From contig OZ239144.1 in the NCBI GenBank assembly GCA_965194505.1, positions 248,001-312,000 of the forward strand: a stretch of DNA of 64,000 nt, written 5' to 3'. The notes beneath the pieces were generated by a model, which worked only from the letters and a program-made list of their open reading frames with translations, was not told where the DNA came from and searched no databases. This DNA comes from Hahnella aquatica. Lineage in GTDB: Bacteria; Pseudomonadota; Gammaproteobacteria; Burkholderiales; Burkholderiaceae_A. This document shows, in pieces, positions 45,696 through 54,346 of the stretch. The position numbers were made by a program, and so were the translations under genes. Within the stretch, counting starts at the first letter, position 1. Every line of letters begins with the position of its first letter.

Positions 45696-45835
45696 CGGTT
45701 TACTCAATTCAAGTATTTCCATTTCAATCCGTACCAAATACCGCGTCAGCTGCCGTGCTCGCGGGCGAATTCCACAATCTGCAGCGACAGTTCCGGCAGT
45801 GCGGCTAGAGCCTTGCTACTTAAAGTGGCGGGGTG

Positions 45836-45845
45836 TTGTGCACAA
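45836..45845. promoter_or_regulatory. Palindrome upstream of the Phd-type antitoxin
   Basis: TTGTGCACAA is a perfect 10-base palindrome 31 bases before the antitoxin ATG. Phd-type antitoxins usually repress their own promoters through such sites. No clear promoter hexamers accompany it. Confidence 0.3.
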
Positions 45846-45876
45846 TATGGTTAGCTACTTTTTGGAAGGTCTAGAC

Positions 45877-46125
45877 ATGATAAACGTACCTTTGGCACAG
45901 GCGAAAAACCACTTATCAAAACTTATTAGCCGTGTGAAGCGGGGTGAGACCGTGGCGGTAACACGGCGCGGCAAGCCTGTGGTGCAACTCGTGGTGTACC
46001 CCACTGAGGGATCACCCCAGCAAGGGGAGCGAGTGCAGCAGGTCTTTGATCGACTGCGCCTGCTTCGAAGTGGGGTATCGCTTGAGGGTGATTTGAAGGC
46101 CATTGCTCGCGAAGGCTTGGACTGA
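45877..46125 (+). CDS. Phd/YefM-type antitoxin (orphan)
   Basis: An 82-residue protein. ATG 45877 (MINVPLAQAKNHLSKLI) is the family start; the longer frame from 45799 adds 26 unrelated residues. The DNA-binding N-terminal Phd fold has RVKRGETVAVTRRGKPVVQLV; the C-terminus (LEGDLKAIAREGLD) is the toxin-binding region. The toxin gene that begins at its stop is only a stub, so it is an orphan in this window. Confidence 0.85.
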   Translation: MINVPLAQAKNHLSKLISRVKRGETVAVTRRGKPVVQLVVYPTEGSPQQGERVQQVFDRLRLLRSGVSLEGDLKAIAREGLD

Positions 46126-46235
46126 TGTCTTTTGTGCTTGATAACTCGGTGGTCAGCGGCGCGGGGGGATTGTGTTCGGTGAGGGTTAATAACCGGCGCT
46201 GGCGACTCGTGCGACCTCGTCACCTGCACCGGTGA
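46125..46235 (+). pseudogene. VapC-like PIN toxin, N-terminal stub
   Basis: ATG 46125 overlaps the antitoxin stop (TGATG) and opens MSFVLDNSVVSG, the start of VapC PIN domains including the first catalytic Asp. After about 12 residues the similarity ends; the frame then runs into the 3' end of fbp on the other strand and stops at 46235. The rest of the toxin is missing. Confidence 0.65.
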
Positions 46236-47154
46236 CTACCGCAACCCTTTGGTGAAGGGTTGCAGGCTGGATCGTGAGAATATCTTCCATTCCGTTTGTG
46301 CTCTTACCCCCGGCCTCGCTCACGAGAAGGGCCATGGGGTTGGCCTCGTAGAGAAGTCTTAGCTTGCCGGGTTTGTCTGGTTCGCGTTGGTCCGCTGGGT
46401 AGAGGAACACGCCGCCTCGGCAGAGAATGCGATGAACATCGGCCACCATACTGGCAATCCAGCGCATGTTGAAGTCCTTGCCCCTAGGGCCGGTTCTTCC
46501 AGCCAGTAGCTCATTAATGTAGCTCTGGATGGGTGGATGCCAATGCCGTGCGTTGGAGGCATTGATGGCGAACTCCTGTGTTTCCTCTGGGATGCGCATG
46601 GGCCCCTTGGTTTGAAACCAAAAGCCTTTCTTGAGATCTAGGGTGAAGCCATAGACGCCTTGCCCAATGGTTATGACGAGTTCGGTGCCGGGGCCGTAGA
46701 TGGCATAGCCGGAAGCGATTTGCTTGGAGCCAGGGATGAGAAAGTCTGCGTCTCGAATGGGGCGGTGTTCAGCTGGTGCAGGAAGCACCGAAAATATGCT
46801 ACCAATCGAGACATTCACATCGATATTTGAGGAGCCATCCAAGGGGTCAAAGGCCGCGAGCAGGCGAGCGCCCCCAGGCACATCCACTGCATGGTCCATC
46901 TCCTCTGAGGCCAAACCGCAAGCCACTCTAGATCTCGACAACCCTTCAACAAACAGCTCGTTGGCAATTAAATCGAGCTTTTTTTGTTTTTCGCCCTGCA
47001 CGTTCCCAGTACCAGCATCCCCGTGAATATCAGCAAGTGCCCCCAGGCAGATCTGGCCGCTGATCTCGGCGCAGATTGCGGCGATTTGAAGCAGTAGGCG
47101 CTTTAGGTCGTCTGTGGCTTGGGCCTCATCGAGGTAGTGCTCGAGGGTCTTCAC
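46186..47154 (-). CDS. fbp: Fructose-1,6-bisphosphatase, class I
   Basis: Gluconeogenic hydrolysis of fructose-1,6-bisphosphate in the cytoplasm, 322 residues. Seen are GALADIHGDAGTGNVQGEKQ, the metal site FDPLDGSSNIDVNVSIG, SGYAIYGPGTELVI, MRWIASMVADVHRIL, RGGVFLYPAD and EANPMALLVSEAGGKST. The ATG overlaps the rsfS stop by four bases. Last gene of a leftward run from the SCO gene. Its 3' end overlaps the VapC stub on the opposite strand. Confidence 0.96.
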   Translation of the reverse strand: MKTLEHYLDEAQATDDLKRLLLQIAAICAEISGQICLGALADIHGDAGTGNVQGEKQKKLDLIANELFVEGLSRSRVACGLASEEMDHAVDVPGGARLLAAFDPLDGSSNIDVNVSIGSIFSVLPAPAEHRPIRDADFLIPGSKQIASGYAIYGPGTELVITIGQGVYGFTLDLKKGFWFQTKGPMRIPEETQEFAINASNARHWHPPIQSYINELLAGRTGPRGKDFNMRWIASMVADVHRILCRGGVFLYPADQREPDKPGKLRLLYEANPMALLVSEAGGKSTNGMEDILTIQPATLHQRVAVVTGAGDEVARVASAGY

Positions 47155-47807
47155 TTTGGTGCGGCCTTCTTCTTGGCTGCAGGTTTCTTAGCAGAGGGCG
47201 TCTCTGCGGCTGGCTTGCCAGTCGGGGGCTTTGGAGCGGCGGGCCTCTTGGCTGGCGCTTTACTGGAGGCCGGCTTCTTTCCTGTCGGTGTCTTGGCTGC
47301 TGGCTTCTTCGCTGGGGTCTTCTTGCTTGAGGGCTTCTCAGTTGCTGGTGTGCTTGCGGCAGGCTGCCTCGGCAGGGGTTTCTTCGTCAATGCATGTTTC
47401 TCTGCTGCTCCCTGCCCGCTCGCAGGCTTCGCACGGCTGGGTTGCTTGGTAGCAGGCTTCCTCGCCGGCGCCTTCTTTCGAAATAGTTTGGTGATCTCCT
47501 CCAGCGACACAGACACCTCGCCCCAGATGTCCTCCAGGCGGAAGTGGTCTCGCGTGACGGGCTGCATGATGTGCACGACCACATCCCCCAGGTCCACGAG
47601 CACCCACTCACCGGTATCGGTGCCTTCCATGCTCAGCACCGGGGCGCCGGCCTCACGAACCTTGTCATGCACGCTTTTTGCGAGTGCACGGGTCTGGCGA
47701 TTGCTGGTACCACTGGCGAGCACCACGCGGTCGAAGAGGGTGGTGATGGGGGTGGTGTCGAAGACTTGGATGTCTTGGGCTTTGACATCTTCCAAGGCAT
47801 CGACCAC
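47151..47807 (-). CDS. rsfS: Ribosomal silencing factor RsfS with long Lys/Pro/Ala tail
   Basis: RsfS binds uL14 and blocks subunit joining in starvation. Residues 1-110 are the conserved domain (DALEDVKAQDIQVFDT, SGTSNRQTRALAKSVHDKV, WVLVDLGDVVVHIMQP, FRLEDIWGE). GTG 47807 is the first standard start but leaves the family N-terminus about 11 residues short; the in-frame rare CTG at 47840 (NTDLARLQFLV follows) would restore it. The last 105 or so residues are a basic, repetitive Lys-Pro-Ala tail resembling histone-H1-like or AlgP tails, roughly doubling the usual 105-130 residues. Downstream of nadD, as often seen. Confidence 0.93.
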   Translation of the reverse strand: MVDALEDVKAQDIQVFDTTPITTLFDRVVLASGTSNRQTRALAKSVHDKVREAGAPVLSMEGTDTGEWVLVDLGDVVVHIMQPVTRDHFRLEDIWGEVSVSLEEITKLFRKKAPARKPATKQPSRAKPASGQGAAEKHALTKKPLPRQPAASTPATEKPSSKKTPAKKPAAKTPTGKKPASSKAPAKRPAAPKPPTGKPAAETPSAKKPAAKKKAAPK

Positions 47808-47891
47808 AAGGAATTGCAGGCGGGCGAGGTCAGTGTTCAGGGCGTGGCTCCAAATAGATGGATGGTAAACCGAGTCGGTCTGGCCAACAGC

Positions 47892-48596
47892 CTAGCCGCC
47901 CGAGGTGTAAACCGGGTGGGTTTCCAGGAACCGGGCCACAGCCCGGGGCACGAGGGCATCGATGGGCAGCCCCCTGTGAATTGCCTCGCGCACCTGGCTG
48001 GAGGACACAGCGTCTGCGGTGAAGGACACGGGCAGAATGCGGGCGCCGGGTGGGGCTCGATCCAGTGTGCGCTGCTGGGGCACCCTCCTTGGTCGTTCCT
48101 CTGCACCTCGTTCTTCGGGATTGGCGCCGGTCGATTCGACCCCTCGTAACTCCGGCCTTGCACACACCGCAAGCGCCATGTTCTGAACGAGCCACTCCCA
48201 GCGGTGCCAGGTGGTAAAGGCCTGCAATTGGTCTTCTCCCATGATCCAAACCAAGGGGCGGCCCGGGAAATCCCGCTGCAGCGATTCAATTGTCACCCAC
48301 GTTGGGTTGGCCCGTCCACCTTGGGCGAGGGAGATCTCTCGGTCGTCCGCCACCATGCGGGGGTCTCCGAGGTCATCCAGCGCCAGGCGAACCATGTCCA
48401 GCCGCTGTGCGGGGCTGGCCACCGCGGGCTTGTGCACGGGGGCGGCGGTGACGAGCCAGCGCACTTCCGAGAGGCCCAATTGGTCAGCAGCCGCCTGGGC
48501 CATGGCCACATGGGCACGGTGCACGGGGTCGAACCGGCCACCGAAGAGCCCGAGGGCGGGAAGCGCTGGCGTGGCGAGTGGATCAGCGGCCGTCAT
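47892..48596 (-). CDS. nadD: Nicotinate-nucleotide adenylyltransferase
   Basis: NAD synthesis: nicotinate mononucleotide plus ATP gives deamido-NAD. The 234 residues start with the nucleotidyl-transferase loop LGLFGGRFDPVHRAHVAMAQ, then VTAAPVHKP, RPLVWIMGEDQL and the C-terminal DAVSSSQVREAI (family SST.IR). A 25-residue Arg/Glu-rich insertion (around residues 153-178) precedes the last strand. Part of the leftward run with chrA and rsfS. Confidence 0.95.
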   Translation of the reverse strand: MTAADPLATPALPALGLFGGRFDPVHRAHVAMAQAAADQLGLSEVRWLVTAAPVHKPAVASPAQRLDMVRLALDDLGDPRMVADDREISLAQGGRANPTWVTIESLQRDFPGRPLVWIMGEDQLQAFTTWHRWEWLVQNMALAVCARPELRGVESTGANPEERGAEERPRRVPQQRTLDRAPPGARILPVSFTADAVSSSQVREAIHRGLPIDALVPRAVARFLETHPVYTSGG

Positions 48597-48617
48597 GGCA
48601 TCTGGCCTTCTCGCCCA

Positions 48618-49970
48618 CTAGGGCAGGCCCATGACACTGGCAGCCAGGCCCAGTGCCACACAGACCATCATGGTGCGGATCATGCCCACCTTGAACTGCA
48701 GCATTAGCAGGATGGCCATCACCGAGATGACCGCGGCCACGATGTCCAGGCTTCGCCAAGAGATAAGGCCAGAGCCTGCCGTGGGCCAGAGGATGTGCTG
48801 GGAGAAGGTGAAGGCGAGATCCACAATCACGGCCACGACGGCCGCGCTGATGGCCGTGAGCGGGGCCATGAGCGCGGGGGTTCTGCGGCTCGCTTCCACC
48901 CAGGGGGCACCAGCCAGAATAAAAATGAACGAGGGCAAAAAGGTAAAGAAGGTGACCACCACGGCCCCGAGCACGCCCGCCTGAAGGATGCTGAGCGAGG
49001 CCAAGTCTGCATGTTGCGAGGCCCCCACGAACCCGATGAAGGCATTGATCATGATGAGCGGGCCTGGTGTGGTCTCGCCTAGGGCCAGGGCATCCATCAT
49101 CTGCGCGGTGGACACCCAGTGCCGCTGCTCCACGGCCACATCGAACACATAGGGCAGCACGGCATAGGCCCCGCCGAAGGTGACGAGTGCCGCCTTGGTG
49201 AAGAAGGCGGCCATCTCCGAGAGCGCACCGGGGAAGTAAACCGTAATGAGTCCATAGCAAAAGGCCCAGAGCGCCACGCCCGCGGCCACGGCCGTGAGCA
49301 GGTGCTTGGCATCCGCATGGGCATGCGCAGGTGGCGGGGTGTGGTCATCAATGATGTAGGGCGGTCGGTCGGGCGTGAGTGGGGCGTGGGCCTGGGTGGC
49401 AGCCACGGCCAGGCCCGGCAGGGGCGTGCGTGAGAACAGGTAGGCAAGCCAGCCTACGAGCGCAGCCACGCCAATCACAAACACGAAGGAGGCACCCAGG
49501 CTGAGCAGCGCGAGCGCCCCCAAGGCAATGCTCCACCAGAGCGTGCCGTGAAGAACCTTTTGCCCCAGCCGAATGCAGGCGGCCATGACAATGGCGAGCA
49601 CGGCGGGCTTTAAGCCATAGAGCATGCCCTGCACCTCGGGCACTTGGCCAAAGGTGATGTAGAGCGCCCCCAGGGCTGACATGATGAGCAGCGAGGGCAG
49701 GATGAAGAGCAACCCGGAGAGCACGCCGCCCCAGGGGCCGTGGAGCAGCCAGCCCATGTAGGTGGCGAGCTGCTGAGCCTCGGGGCCGGGCAGCACCATG
49801 CAGTAATTGAGGGCGTGAAGAAAGCGGTGGGGGGAGATCCAGCGGCGCTTTTCCACAAGCTCCTGCTGCATCATGGAGATCTGGGCGGCCGGTCCACCAA
49901 AGGATGTCCAGCCGAGGATGGCCCAAAAAGAAAGGGCACGCCAAAAGCTGTAAGTGGCGGGGGGGTTCAT
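48618..49970 (-). CDS. chrA: Chromate transporter, two-domain (ChrA family)
   Basis: A 450-residue inner-membrane protein with two tandem CHR domains, each of about five to six helices. The first carries GWTSFGGPAAQISMMQ and MVLPGPEAQQLATYMGW; the second carries ALVTFGGAYAVLPYV and LALGETTPGPLIMINAFIGFVG, the duplicated FGGP/PGP motifs. It starts 11 bases after the SCO gene and is followed by nadD. Role in chromate efflux or sulfate-like anion transport is by family only. Confidence 0.92.
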   Translation of the reverse strand: MNPPATYSFWRALSFWAILGWTSFGGPAAQISMMQQELVEKRRWISPHRFLHALNYCMVLPGPEAQQLATYMGWLLHGPWGGVLSGLLFILPSLLIMSALGALYITFGQVPEVQGMLYGLKPAVLAIVMAACIRLGQKVLHGTLWWSIALGALALLSLGASFVFVIGVAALVGWLAYLFSRTPLPGLAVAATQAHAPLTPDRPPYIIDDHTPPPAHAHADAKHLLTAVAAGVALWAFCYGLITVYFPGALSEMAAFFTKAALVTFGGAYAVLPYVFDVAVEQRHWVSTAQMMDALALGETTPGPLIMINAFIGFVGASQHADLASLSILQAGVLGAVVVTFFTFLPSFIFILAGAPWVEASRRTPALMAPLTAISAAVVAVIVDLAFTFSQHILWPTAGSGLISWRSLDIVAAVISVMAILLMLQFKVGMIRTMMVCVALGLAASVMGLP

Positions 49971-49981
49971 TCCCCCAGATG

Positions 49982-50608
49982 CTAAAGCAACTGCCGAATG
50001 TCTGCGGTGAGTTTGTCCACTTCCAGGCCGGCGGGCACCACCAACCGCAGGGCGCCCTTGGTGTCGTACACATACGTGAAGGTGGTGTGGTCGATGGTGT
50101 AGCTCATGGGGTCTGCCTTGGCCACCGAAGATTCCACCTTCTTGGCATACACGCGGAAGTCTTTGGTGAGGGCATCGGTCTGCTCACGCGAGCCGCGAAG
50201 GCCCACATAGCTCGGGTCGAATGAGGCCAAGAATTTCTTCAAGGCCTCGGGCTGGTCGCGCTCCGGGTCCACGGTGATGAACACCACCTGAAGCTTATCG
50301 GCCTCTGGCCCTAACTGGGCCTTTACCTCTTGCATCTTCTGCAGGTGGGCAGGGCAGGCATCGGGGCAGTACAAGAAACCAAAGAACACGGCGGTGACCT
50401 TGCCGGGGAAGCTCTTCTCGGTGGTGATCTCGCCATCGAGGTTGGGCAGACTGAAGGCCTGGCCCCAGTTGGCACCGGTGACATCCATGCTGTTGAAGGC
50501 GGCGGGCTTTGGGGAGCAGGCCGCAAGCGCCAGAAAGGCGAGAGGCGCGAGGCGTCGAAGATAGGATGTTCGAGAGCGTCGGAGGGGGGTGGGAAGGGTG
50601 ACTGTCAT
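49982..50608 (-). CDS. SCO1/SenC family copper chaperone, lipoprotein
   Basis: Assists cytochrome oxidase copper-centre assembly in the periplasm. ATG 50608 is chosen over 50773 because it gives a lipoprotein signal (RRLAPLAFLALAACSPKP, Cys at the lipobox). The 208 residues have the thioredoxin-like FFGFLYCPDACPAHL with the CxxxC copper ligands, VVFITVDPERDQPE, and the ligand His in YTIDHTTFTYVYD. It diverges from the oxidoreductase gene across 76 bases and heads the leftward run. Confidence 0.92.
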   Translation of the reverse strand: MTVTLPTPLRRSRTSYLRRLAPLAFLALAACSPKPAAFNSMDVTGANWGQAFSLPNLDGEITTEKSFPGKVTAVFFGFLYCPDACPAHLQKMQEVKAQLGPEADKLQVVFITVDPERDQPEALKKFLASFDPSYVGLRGSREQTDALTKDFRVYAKKVESSVAKADPMSYTIDHTTFTYVYDTKGALRLVVPAGLEVDKLTADIRQLL

Positions 50609-50684
50609 GGCCCTAGTATAGGAGTCCGACCCCTTACGAAAGTTCGCGCATTTTGCCTTGCCCTTGGTGTTTCCCCCTCTCCCC

Positions 50685-51782
50685 ATGATGAAACAACGAA
50701 TCGCTGTGATTGGCCTGGGCCTTGCCGGTGCCTGCATGGTTCGGGCGCTCGCCCAATCGGCTGGGCCCGACACCGAGGTGGTGGCCTACGAGGCCGCAGG
50801 CGCCCCGGCCACGGGGGCTTCGGGTAACCCCCTCGGGGTGATGCACCCGCTGGTGTCCAAAGACTGGAACCTGGCGAGTCAGTTCTACGCGGCAGGCATT
50901 GAAGAGACCTGGGCCTGGTGTGAGTCACTCGGTGGATTGGCGGCCGGTTGGGCAGACCGGTGTGGTGCGCTGCTGATGCCGCAGGGGAATGTGGAGCCCG
51001 GCGTGGAGCCCAGTGTGGAAACCTCAGGAGGCTGGATACAGCCGCAGGCACTGGTGGCGGCCTGCCTGGAAGATGCCCGTGCCCGGCTGGGTGGGAGGCT
51101 CACGGCTCACTTCAACGCACGGCTTGGGCCTGCGCAGTTTGAGGAGATTCGGGAGGGTTCTGTGGCCGTGGTGGTCTGTGCGGCGGGGGACATGCTTGCC
51201 CCATGGGCGTCGGGCCTGTGCTTAAACCGCATTGCGGGGCAGTTGTCATGGCTGCCCGCGCAGCCGCATGAGGGCCCGTCGCAGGTGGTGTGTGGAGATG
51301 GCTATGTGGCCCCAGTGGTGCAGGGTCGTTTGGTGGTGGGGGCGAGCTTTGAGCGGCTTGCGGAGGGGGCGGCCGTCGCCGCGTCCCCCTGGCCCGTCAC
51401 GGCCGAGGGCCACGCCAGCAACCGCTTGCGCTTGGAGACCCTGCTGCCAGGTCTTGCGGCAGCTCTTGCCGACCGTTGGCCGCAGGCTCAAGGCCGGGCA
51501 TCGGTACGTGTGGCCACTCGAGATCGGCTTCCTCATGTGGGGCAGCTCTGGGACGCGGCCGCTCCATTGCCGCGCAGTGTGTCTCGCCTGGAGCAGATGC
51601 CCCGGCAGGCCAGGCTCTACGCCCTGTTGGGCCTGGGTTCTCGGGGCTTGTCCATTGCGCCCATGGCCGCCAGCGCCCTGGCCCGCTGGATCTTGAAAGA
51701 TGAACCCCCGCAGGGCCGCCTGTGGCAGGCCGTGGACCCAGCCCGCTTTGTTCTGCGGGCCCATCAGCGCAGGGGGGGCTGA
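50685..51782 (+). CDS. FAD-dependent oxidoreductase, MnmC C-terminal-domain-like
   Basis: A 365-residue DAO-fold flavoprotein. ATG 50685 (MMKQRIAVIGLGLAGACMV) places the FAD loop at the N-terminus; the longer frame from 50658 adds nine residues. The MnmC oxidase-type segment ATGASGNPLGVMHPLV (residues 47-62) points to the enzyme that trims carboxymethylaminomethyl-uridine 34 in tRNA, here without the methyltransferase half. RDRLPHVGQLWD and LLGLGSRGLSIAPMAA are the usual C-terminal motifs. Stand-alone forms are known, but the activity is inferred. Confidence 0.75.
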   Translation: MMKQRIAVIGLGLAGACMVRALAQSAGPDTEVVAYEAAGAPATGASGNPLGVMHPLVSKDWNLASQFYAAGIEETWAWCESLGGLAAGWADRCGALLMPQGNVEPGVEPSVETSGGWIQPQALVAACLEDARARLGGRLTAHFNARLGPAQFEEIREGSVAVVVCAAGDMLAPWASGLCLNRIAGQLSWLPAQPHEGPSQVVCGDGYVAPVVQGRLVVGASFERLAEGAAVAASPWPVTAEGHASNRLRLETLLPGLAAALADRWPQAQGRASVRVATRDRLPHVGQLWDAAAPLPRSVSRLEQMPRQARLYALLGLGSRGLSIAPMAASALARWILKDEPPQGRLWQAVDPARFVLRAHQRRGG

Positions 51783-51794
51783 GCGCCGAGCCGT

Positions 51795-52193
51795 CTAGGC
51801 CAACAACTGAAATACGGGAAGTCGAGCCGCCAACTTGTCGAAGGTGAGGGTGGTCTCGCATCCGGCCAATTGGGCGGCATGGCCGATGAGAAGGTCGCTT
51901 AGCTCCGCCTTGCCGGCTCGGGCGCTGGCCATGACGGCCTGCACCAGCTCCCGGCTCTCCAGGGCAAGGACGGGCATCAGGAGCAGTTCGTGGAGAGTTT
52001 CGAGGAGGCTGTCGCGGTCGACGTCGTAGGCCGACTCCAGCACCCAGAGGGTCTCCAACAGAACCATGTTGGAAACATACAAGCGATCTCGGGAGACTTC
52101 GGCCTTGTGAAACAAGTCTCGGGCAAGCTTGGACTGACGGGGCTCATCGTTGACCAAGAACCTCACCAGGACATTGGTGTCGATGGCCTTCAC
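51795..52193 (-). CDS. vapC: VapC-type PIN-domain toxin
   Basis: A 132-residue predicted RNase. The PIN acidic residues lie in MKAIDTNVLVRFLVND (Asp5), LLETLWVLES, and KAELSDLLIGHAAQLAGC with LTFDKLAARL near the end. The start overlaps the antitoxin stop by four bases. Complete and apparently intact, unlike the stub at 46.1 kb. Confidence 0.92.
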   Translation of the reverse strand: MKAIDTNVLVRFLVNDEPRQSKLARDLFHKAEVSRDRLYVSNMVLLETLWVLESAYDVDRDSLLETLHELLLMPVLALESRELVQAVMASARAGKAELSDLLIGHAAQLAGCETTLTFDKLAARLPVFQLLA

Positions 52194-52441
52194 TTTTTCT
52201 TGAACCCAGCCACGCGTTTGTGAATGGCCTGGTTCATGGCCTCAATAGAGACTGGCGCCTGCTTGGTGCGGTGAAGACGACCAAATACATCCGAGACACT
52301 TCGCGTCATGGGCTTGACCAACAGTTCCCCTCGGGGAGTGATGCTGAAGTCAAGTTGATCCCCCGAACTCAAAAGAAGCTCCTCTCGGATGCCTTTGGGA
52401 ATGGTGACCTGACCTTTGCTGGTGATGGTGGCGGTGGCCAT
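52190..52441 (-). CDS. vapB: VapB-type AbrB/SpoVT antitoxin
   Basis: An 83-residue protein beginning ATATITSKGQVTIPKGIREEL, the swapped-hairpin AbrB/MazE fold, with a C-terminal toxin-binding tail ending in basic residues (HKRVAGFKKK). It overlaps vapC and likely represses the pair through the palindrome just upstream. Confidence 0.92.
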   Translation of the reverse strand: MATATITSKGQVTIPKGIREELLLSSGDQLDFSITPRGELLVKPMTRSVSDVFGRLHRTKQAPVSIEAMNQAIHKRVAGFKKK

Positions 52442-52452
52442 GAGAATTTCCT

Positions 52453-52465
52453 TACTTTTAAAGTA
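52453..52465. promoter_or_regulatory. Candidate VapB operator
   Basis: TACTTTTAAAGTA is a near-perfect 13-base palindrome (central T) 12 bases before the vapB start; a related TTACTTTA lies beside it. Position fits autorepression. Confidence 0.4.
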
Positions 52466-52543
52466 TGTCTTACTTTACTGTAAGAATTAGTCTGGGGCCA
52501 GTGCCCCCTGCGCGTCAGACCGTTTTCTTTTAGTCTCAAGCCC

Positions 52544-53473
52544 ATGAACCTGCAACAACTGCGCATCCTCCGGGAAACCGCCCGCCACGACTTCAACCTC
52601 ACCGAGGTGGCCATGGCGCTTTTTACCTCGCAGTCGGGGGTGAGCAAGGCCATCAAGGAGTTGGAAGAGGAGTTGGGCCTGGAGATCTTTCAGCGCAAGG
52701 GCAAGCGCCTGATGGGCTTTACCGAGGCCGGCGTGGCCGTGGCCGAGCATGCCCAGCGCGCCCTTCAAGAAATTGAAAACCTGCGGGCGGTGGGTCAGTC
52801 GGTCTTTGAGGCCGATGAAGGCCGGCTCGTGCTGGCCACCACCCACACCCAGGCGCGCTACGCATTGCCAGAGATCGTGCGCGCCTTTCGGGAGCGCTTT
52901 CCGAAGGTGCAGTTGGTGCTGCGTCAGGCAAGCCCCCCGGAGATCTCAGACCTGGTGGAGTCTGGCGAGGCGGACATCGGCATCGCCACGGAGTCCCTCA
53001 CCCAGAACCCGCGCTTTGTCACCTTCCCATTTTTCAAGTGGTTCCATGGGGTGGTGGTGCCCAAAGAGCATGCCCTGGCATCGGGCGGCCTGCTCAGCCT
53101 GGCAGCATTGGCCGAGCACCCCATCGTCACCTACCACGAGGGCTTCACCGGCCGCGGCATGATCGATGCCACCTTTGCCAAGGCGGGCTTGAAGCCCCGG
53201 GTGGTGCTCGAGGCCCTGGATGCGGATGTGATCAAGGCCTATGTGGCCCTTGGTATGGGGGTGGGCCTCATTGCCTCGGTGGCTTACGATGAGGCCTCTG
53301 ACGCAGGCTTGGCCTTGTTGGATGCGAGCGAACTCTTTGCAGAAAACACCTCGGTGATTGCGCTTCGCAGGGGCCGATTGCTGCCAGGCTATGTGGCCCA
53401 TTTTGCAAGGCTCTGCGCGCGTGGGGTGACCGAGGAGGCCCTGCGGGCGGCCGTGATGAAGGAGGAGGCATGA
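52544..53473 (+). CDS. CysB-family LysR transcriptional regulator
   Basis: A 309-residue regulator with N-terminal winged helix (LQQLRILRETARHDFNLTEV, SGVSKAIKELEEELGLEIF) and a two-lobe effector domain with LATTHTQARYALPEIV and FPKVQLVLRQASPPEIS. These are the marks of the CysB/Cbl group that senses sulfur intermediates and controls sulfate assimilation. CysB proper is usually about 324 residues. Its stop overlaps the panB start (ATGA), an unusual pairing. Confidence 0.88.
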   Translation: MNLQQLRILRETARHDFNLTEVAMALFTSQSGVSKAIKELEEELGLEIFQRKGKRLMGFTEAGVAVAEHAQRALQEIENLRAVGQSVFEADEGRLVLATTHTQARYALPEIVRAFRERFPKVQLVLRQASPPEISDLVESGEADIGIATESLTQNPRFVTFPFFKWFHGVVVPKEHALASGGLLSLAALAEHPIVTYHEGFTGRGMIDATFAKAGLKPRVVLEALDADVIKAYVALGMGVGLIASVAYDEASDAGLALLDASELFAENTSVIALRRGRLLPGYVAHFARLCARGVTEEALRAAVMKEEA

Positions 53474-54318
53474 CATACCTAAGTGAAGGCGCCGGGGGCG
53501 CTGAGGGTGCTGTGGCGCGCCGCAAGGCCGTGACCCTGCCGGGGCTGGCAGCGGCTGCGGCCAAGGGTGAGCGGCTCACCATGCTCACCTGCTACGACGC
53601 ATCCTTTGCCCATGTGCTGGATGCCGCGGGAGTGGAGATTCTGCTCATTGGCGATTCCCTGGGCATGGTCTTGCAGGGCCACGACTCCACACTGCCCGTC
53701 ACGCTAGAAGACGTGGCCTATCACACAGCCTGCGTGGCGCGCGCCAAGCCCGCCGCCCTGGTGATGGCCGACATGCCCTTTGGCAGTTACCAGGTCTCGC
53801 CCGAGCAGGCCTATGAGAATGCGGCCGCGCTCATGGCCGTGGGCGCGCAGATGGTCAAGCTTGAGGGCGGTGCCTGGCTGGCAGAGACCGTGGCTTTTTT
53901 GAAGGCCCGCAGTGTGCCCGTGTGCGTCCACCTGGGGCTCACACCCCAGAGTGTGCATGCCCTGGGGGGCTACAAGGTGCAGGGCCGCGGTGCGGCGGGT
54001 GATGCGCTCATTGCCGAGGCCCAGCAGCTGGAGGCCGCCGGCGCAGACATGGTGCTCGTGGAACTCATTCCCACGCCGCTTGGAGAGCGGCTCACGCAGG
54101 CCTTGAAGGTGCCCACCATTGGCATTGGGGCTGGGCCCCACACCAGTGGGCAGGTGCTGGTGCTGCACGACATTCTGGATGTCACGCCCGGGCGCAAGGC
54201 CCGGTTCGTGAAGAACTATTTAGCCCAGGAGGGCAGCGTGCAGGCGGCCGTGGCGGCCTTTGTGCGGGAAGTGAAGGATGGCACCTACCCAGGCCCAGAG
54301 CATGGATTCGAGTCTTAA
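53470..54318 (+). CDS. panB: 3-methyl-2-oxobutanoate hydroxymethyltransferase
   Basis: First step of pantothenate synthesis: ketoisovalerate plus methylene-THF gives ketopantoate. The 282 residues contain TMLTCYDASFAHVLDAAG, LLIGDSLGMVLQGHDST, VMADMPFGSY, VCVHLGLTPQSVHALGGYKVQG and PTIGIGAGPHTSGQVLVLHD, including the catalytic Glu in VLVELIP. No panC follows. Cytoplasmic decamer in the family. Confidence 0.96.
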   Translation: MTYLSEGAGGAEGAVARRKAVTLPGLAAAAAKGERLTMLTCYDASFAHVLDAAGVEILLIGDSLGMVLQGHDSTLPVTLEDVAYHTACVARAKPAALVMADMPFGSYQVSPEQAYENAAALMAVGAQMVKLEGGAWLAETVAFLKARSVPVCVHLGLTPQSVHALGGYKVQGRGAAGDALIAEAQQLEAAGADMVLVELIPTPLGERLTQALKVPTIGIGAGPHTSGQVLVLHDILDVTPGRKARFVKNYLAQEGSVQAAVAAFVREVKDGTYPGPEHGFES

Positions 54319-54346
54319 AACATTGATTTAAATAAGTTTTTCGTCT

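Noticed and set aside
47544..48149. Plus-strand frame of 201 codons opposite rsfS/nadD
   Set aside because: Shadow of two well-supported minus-strand genes; no motif.
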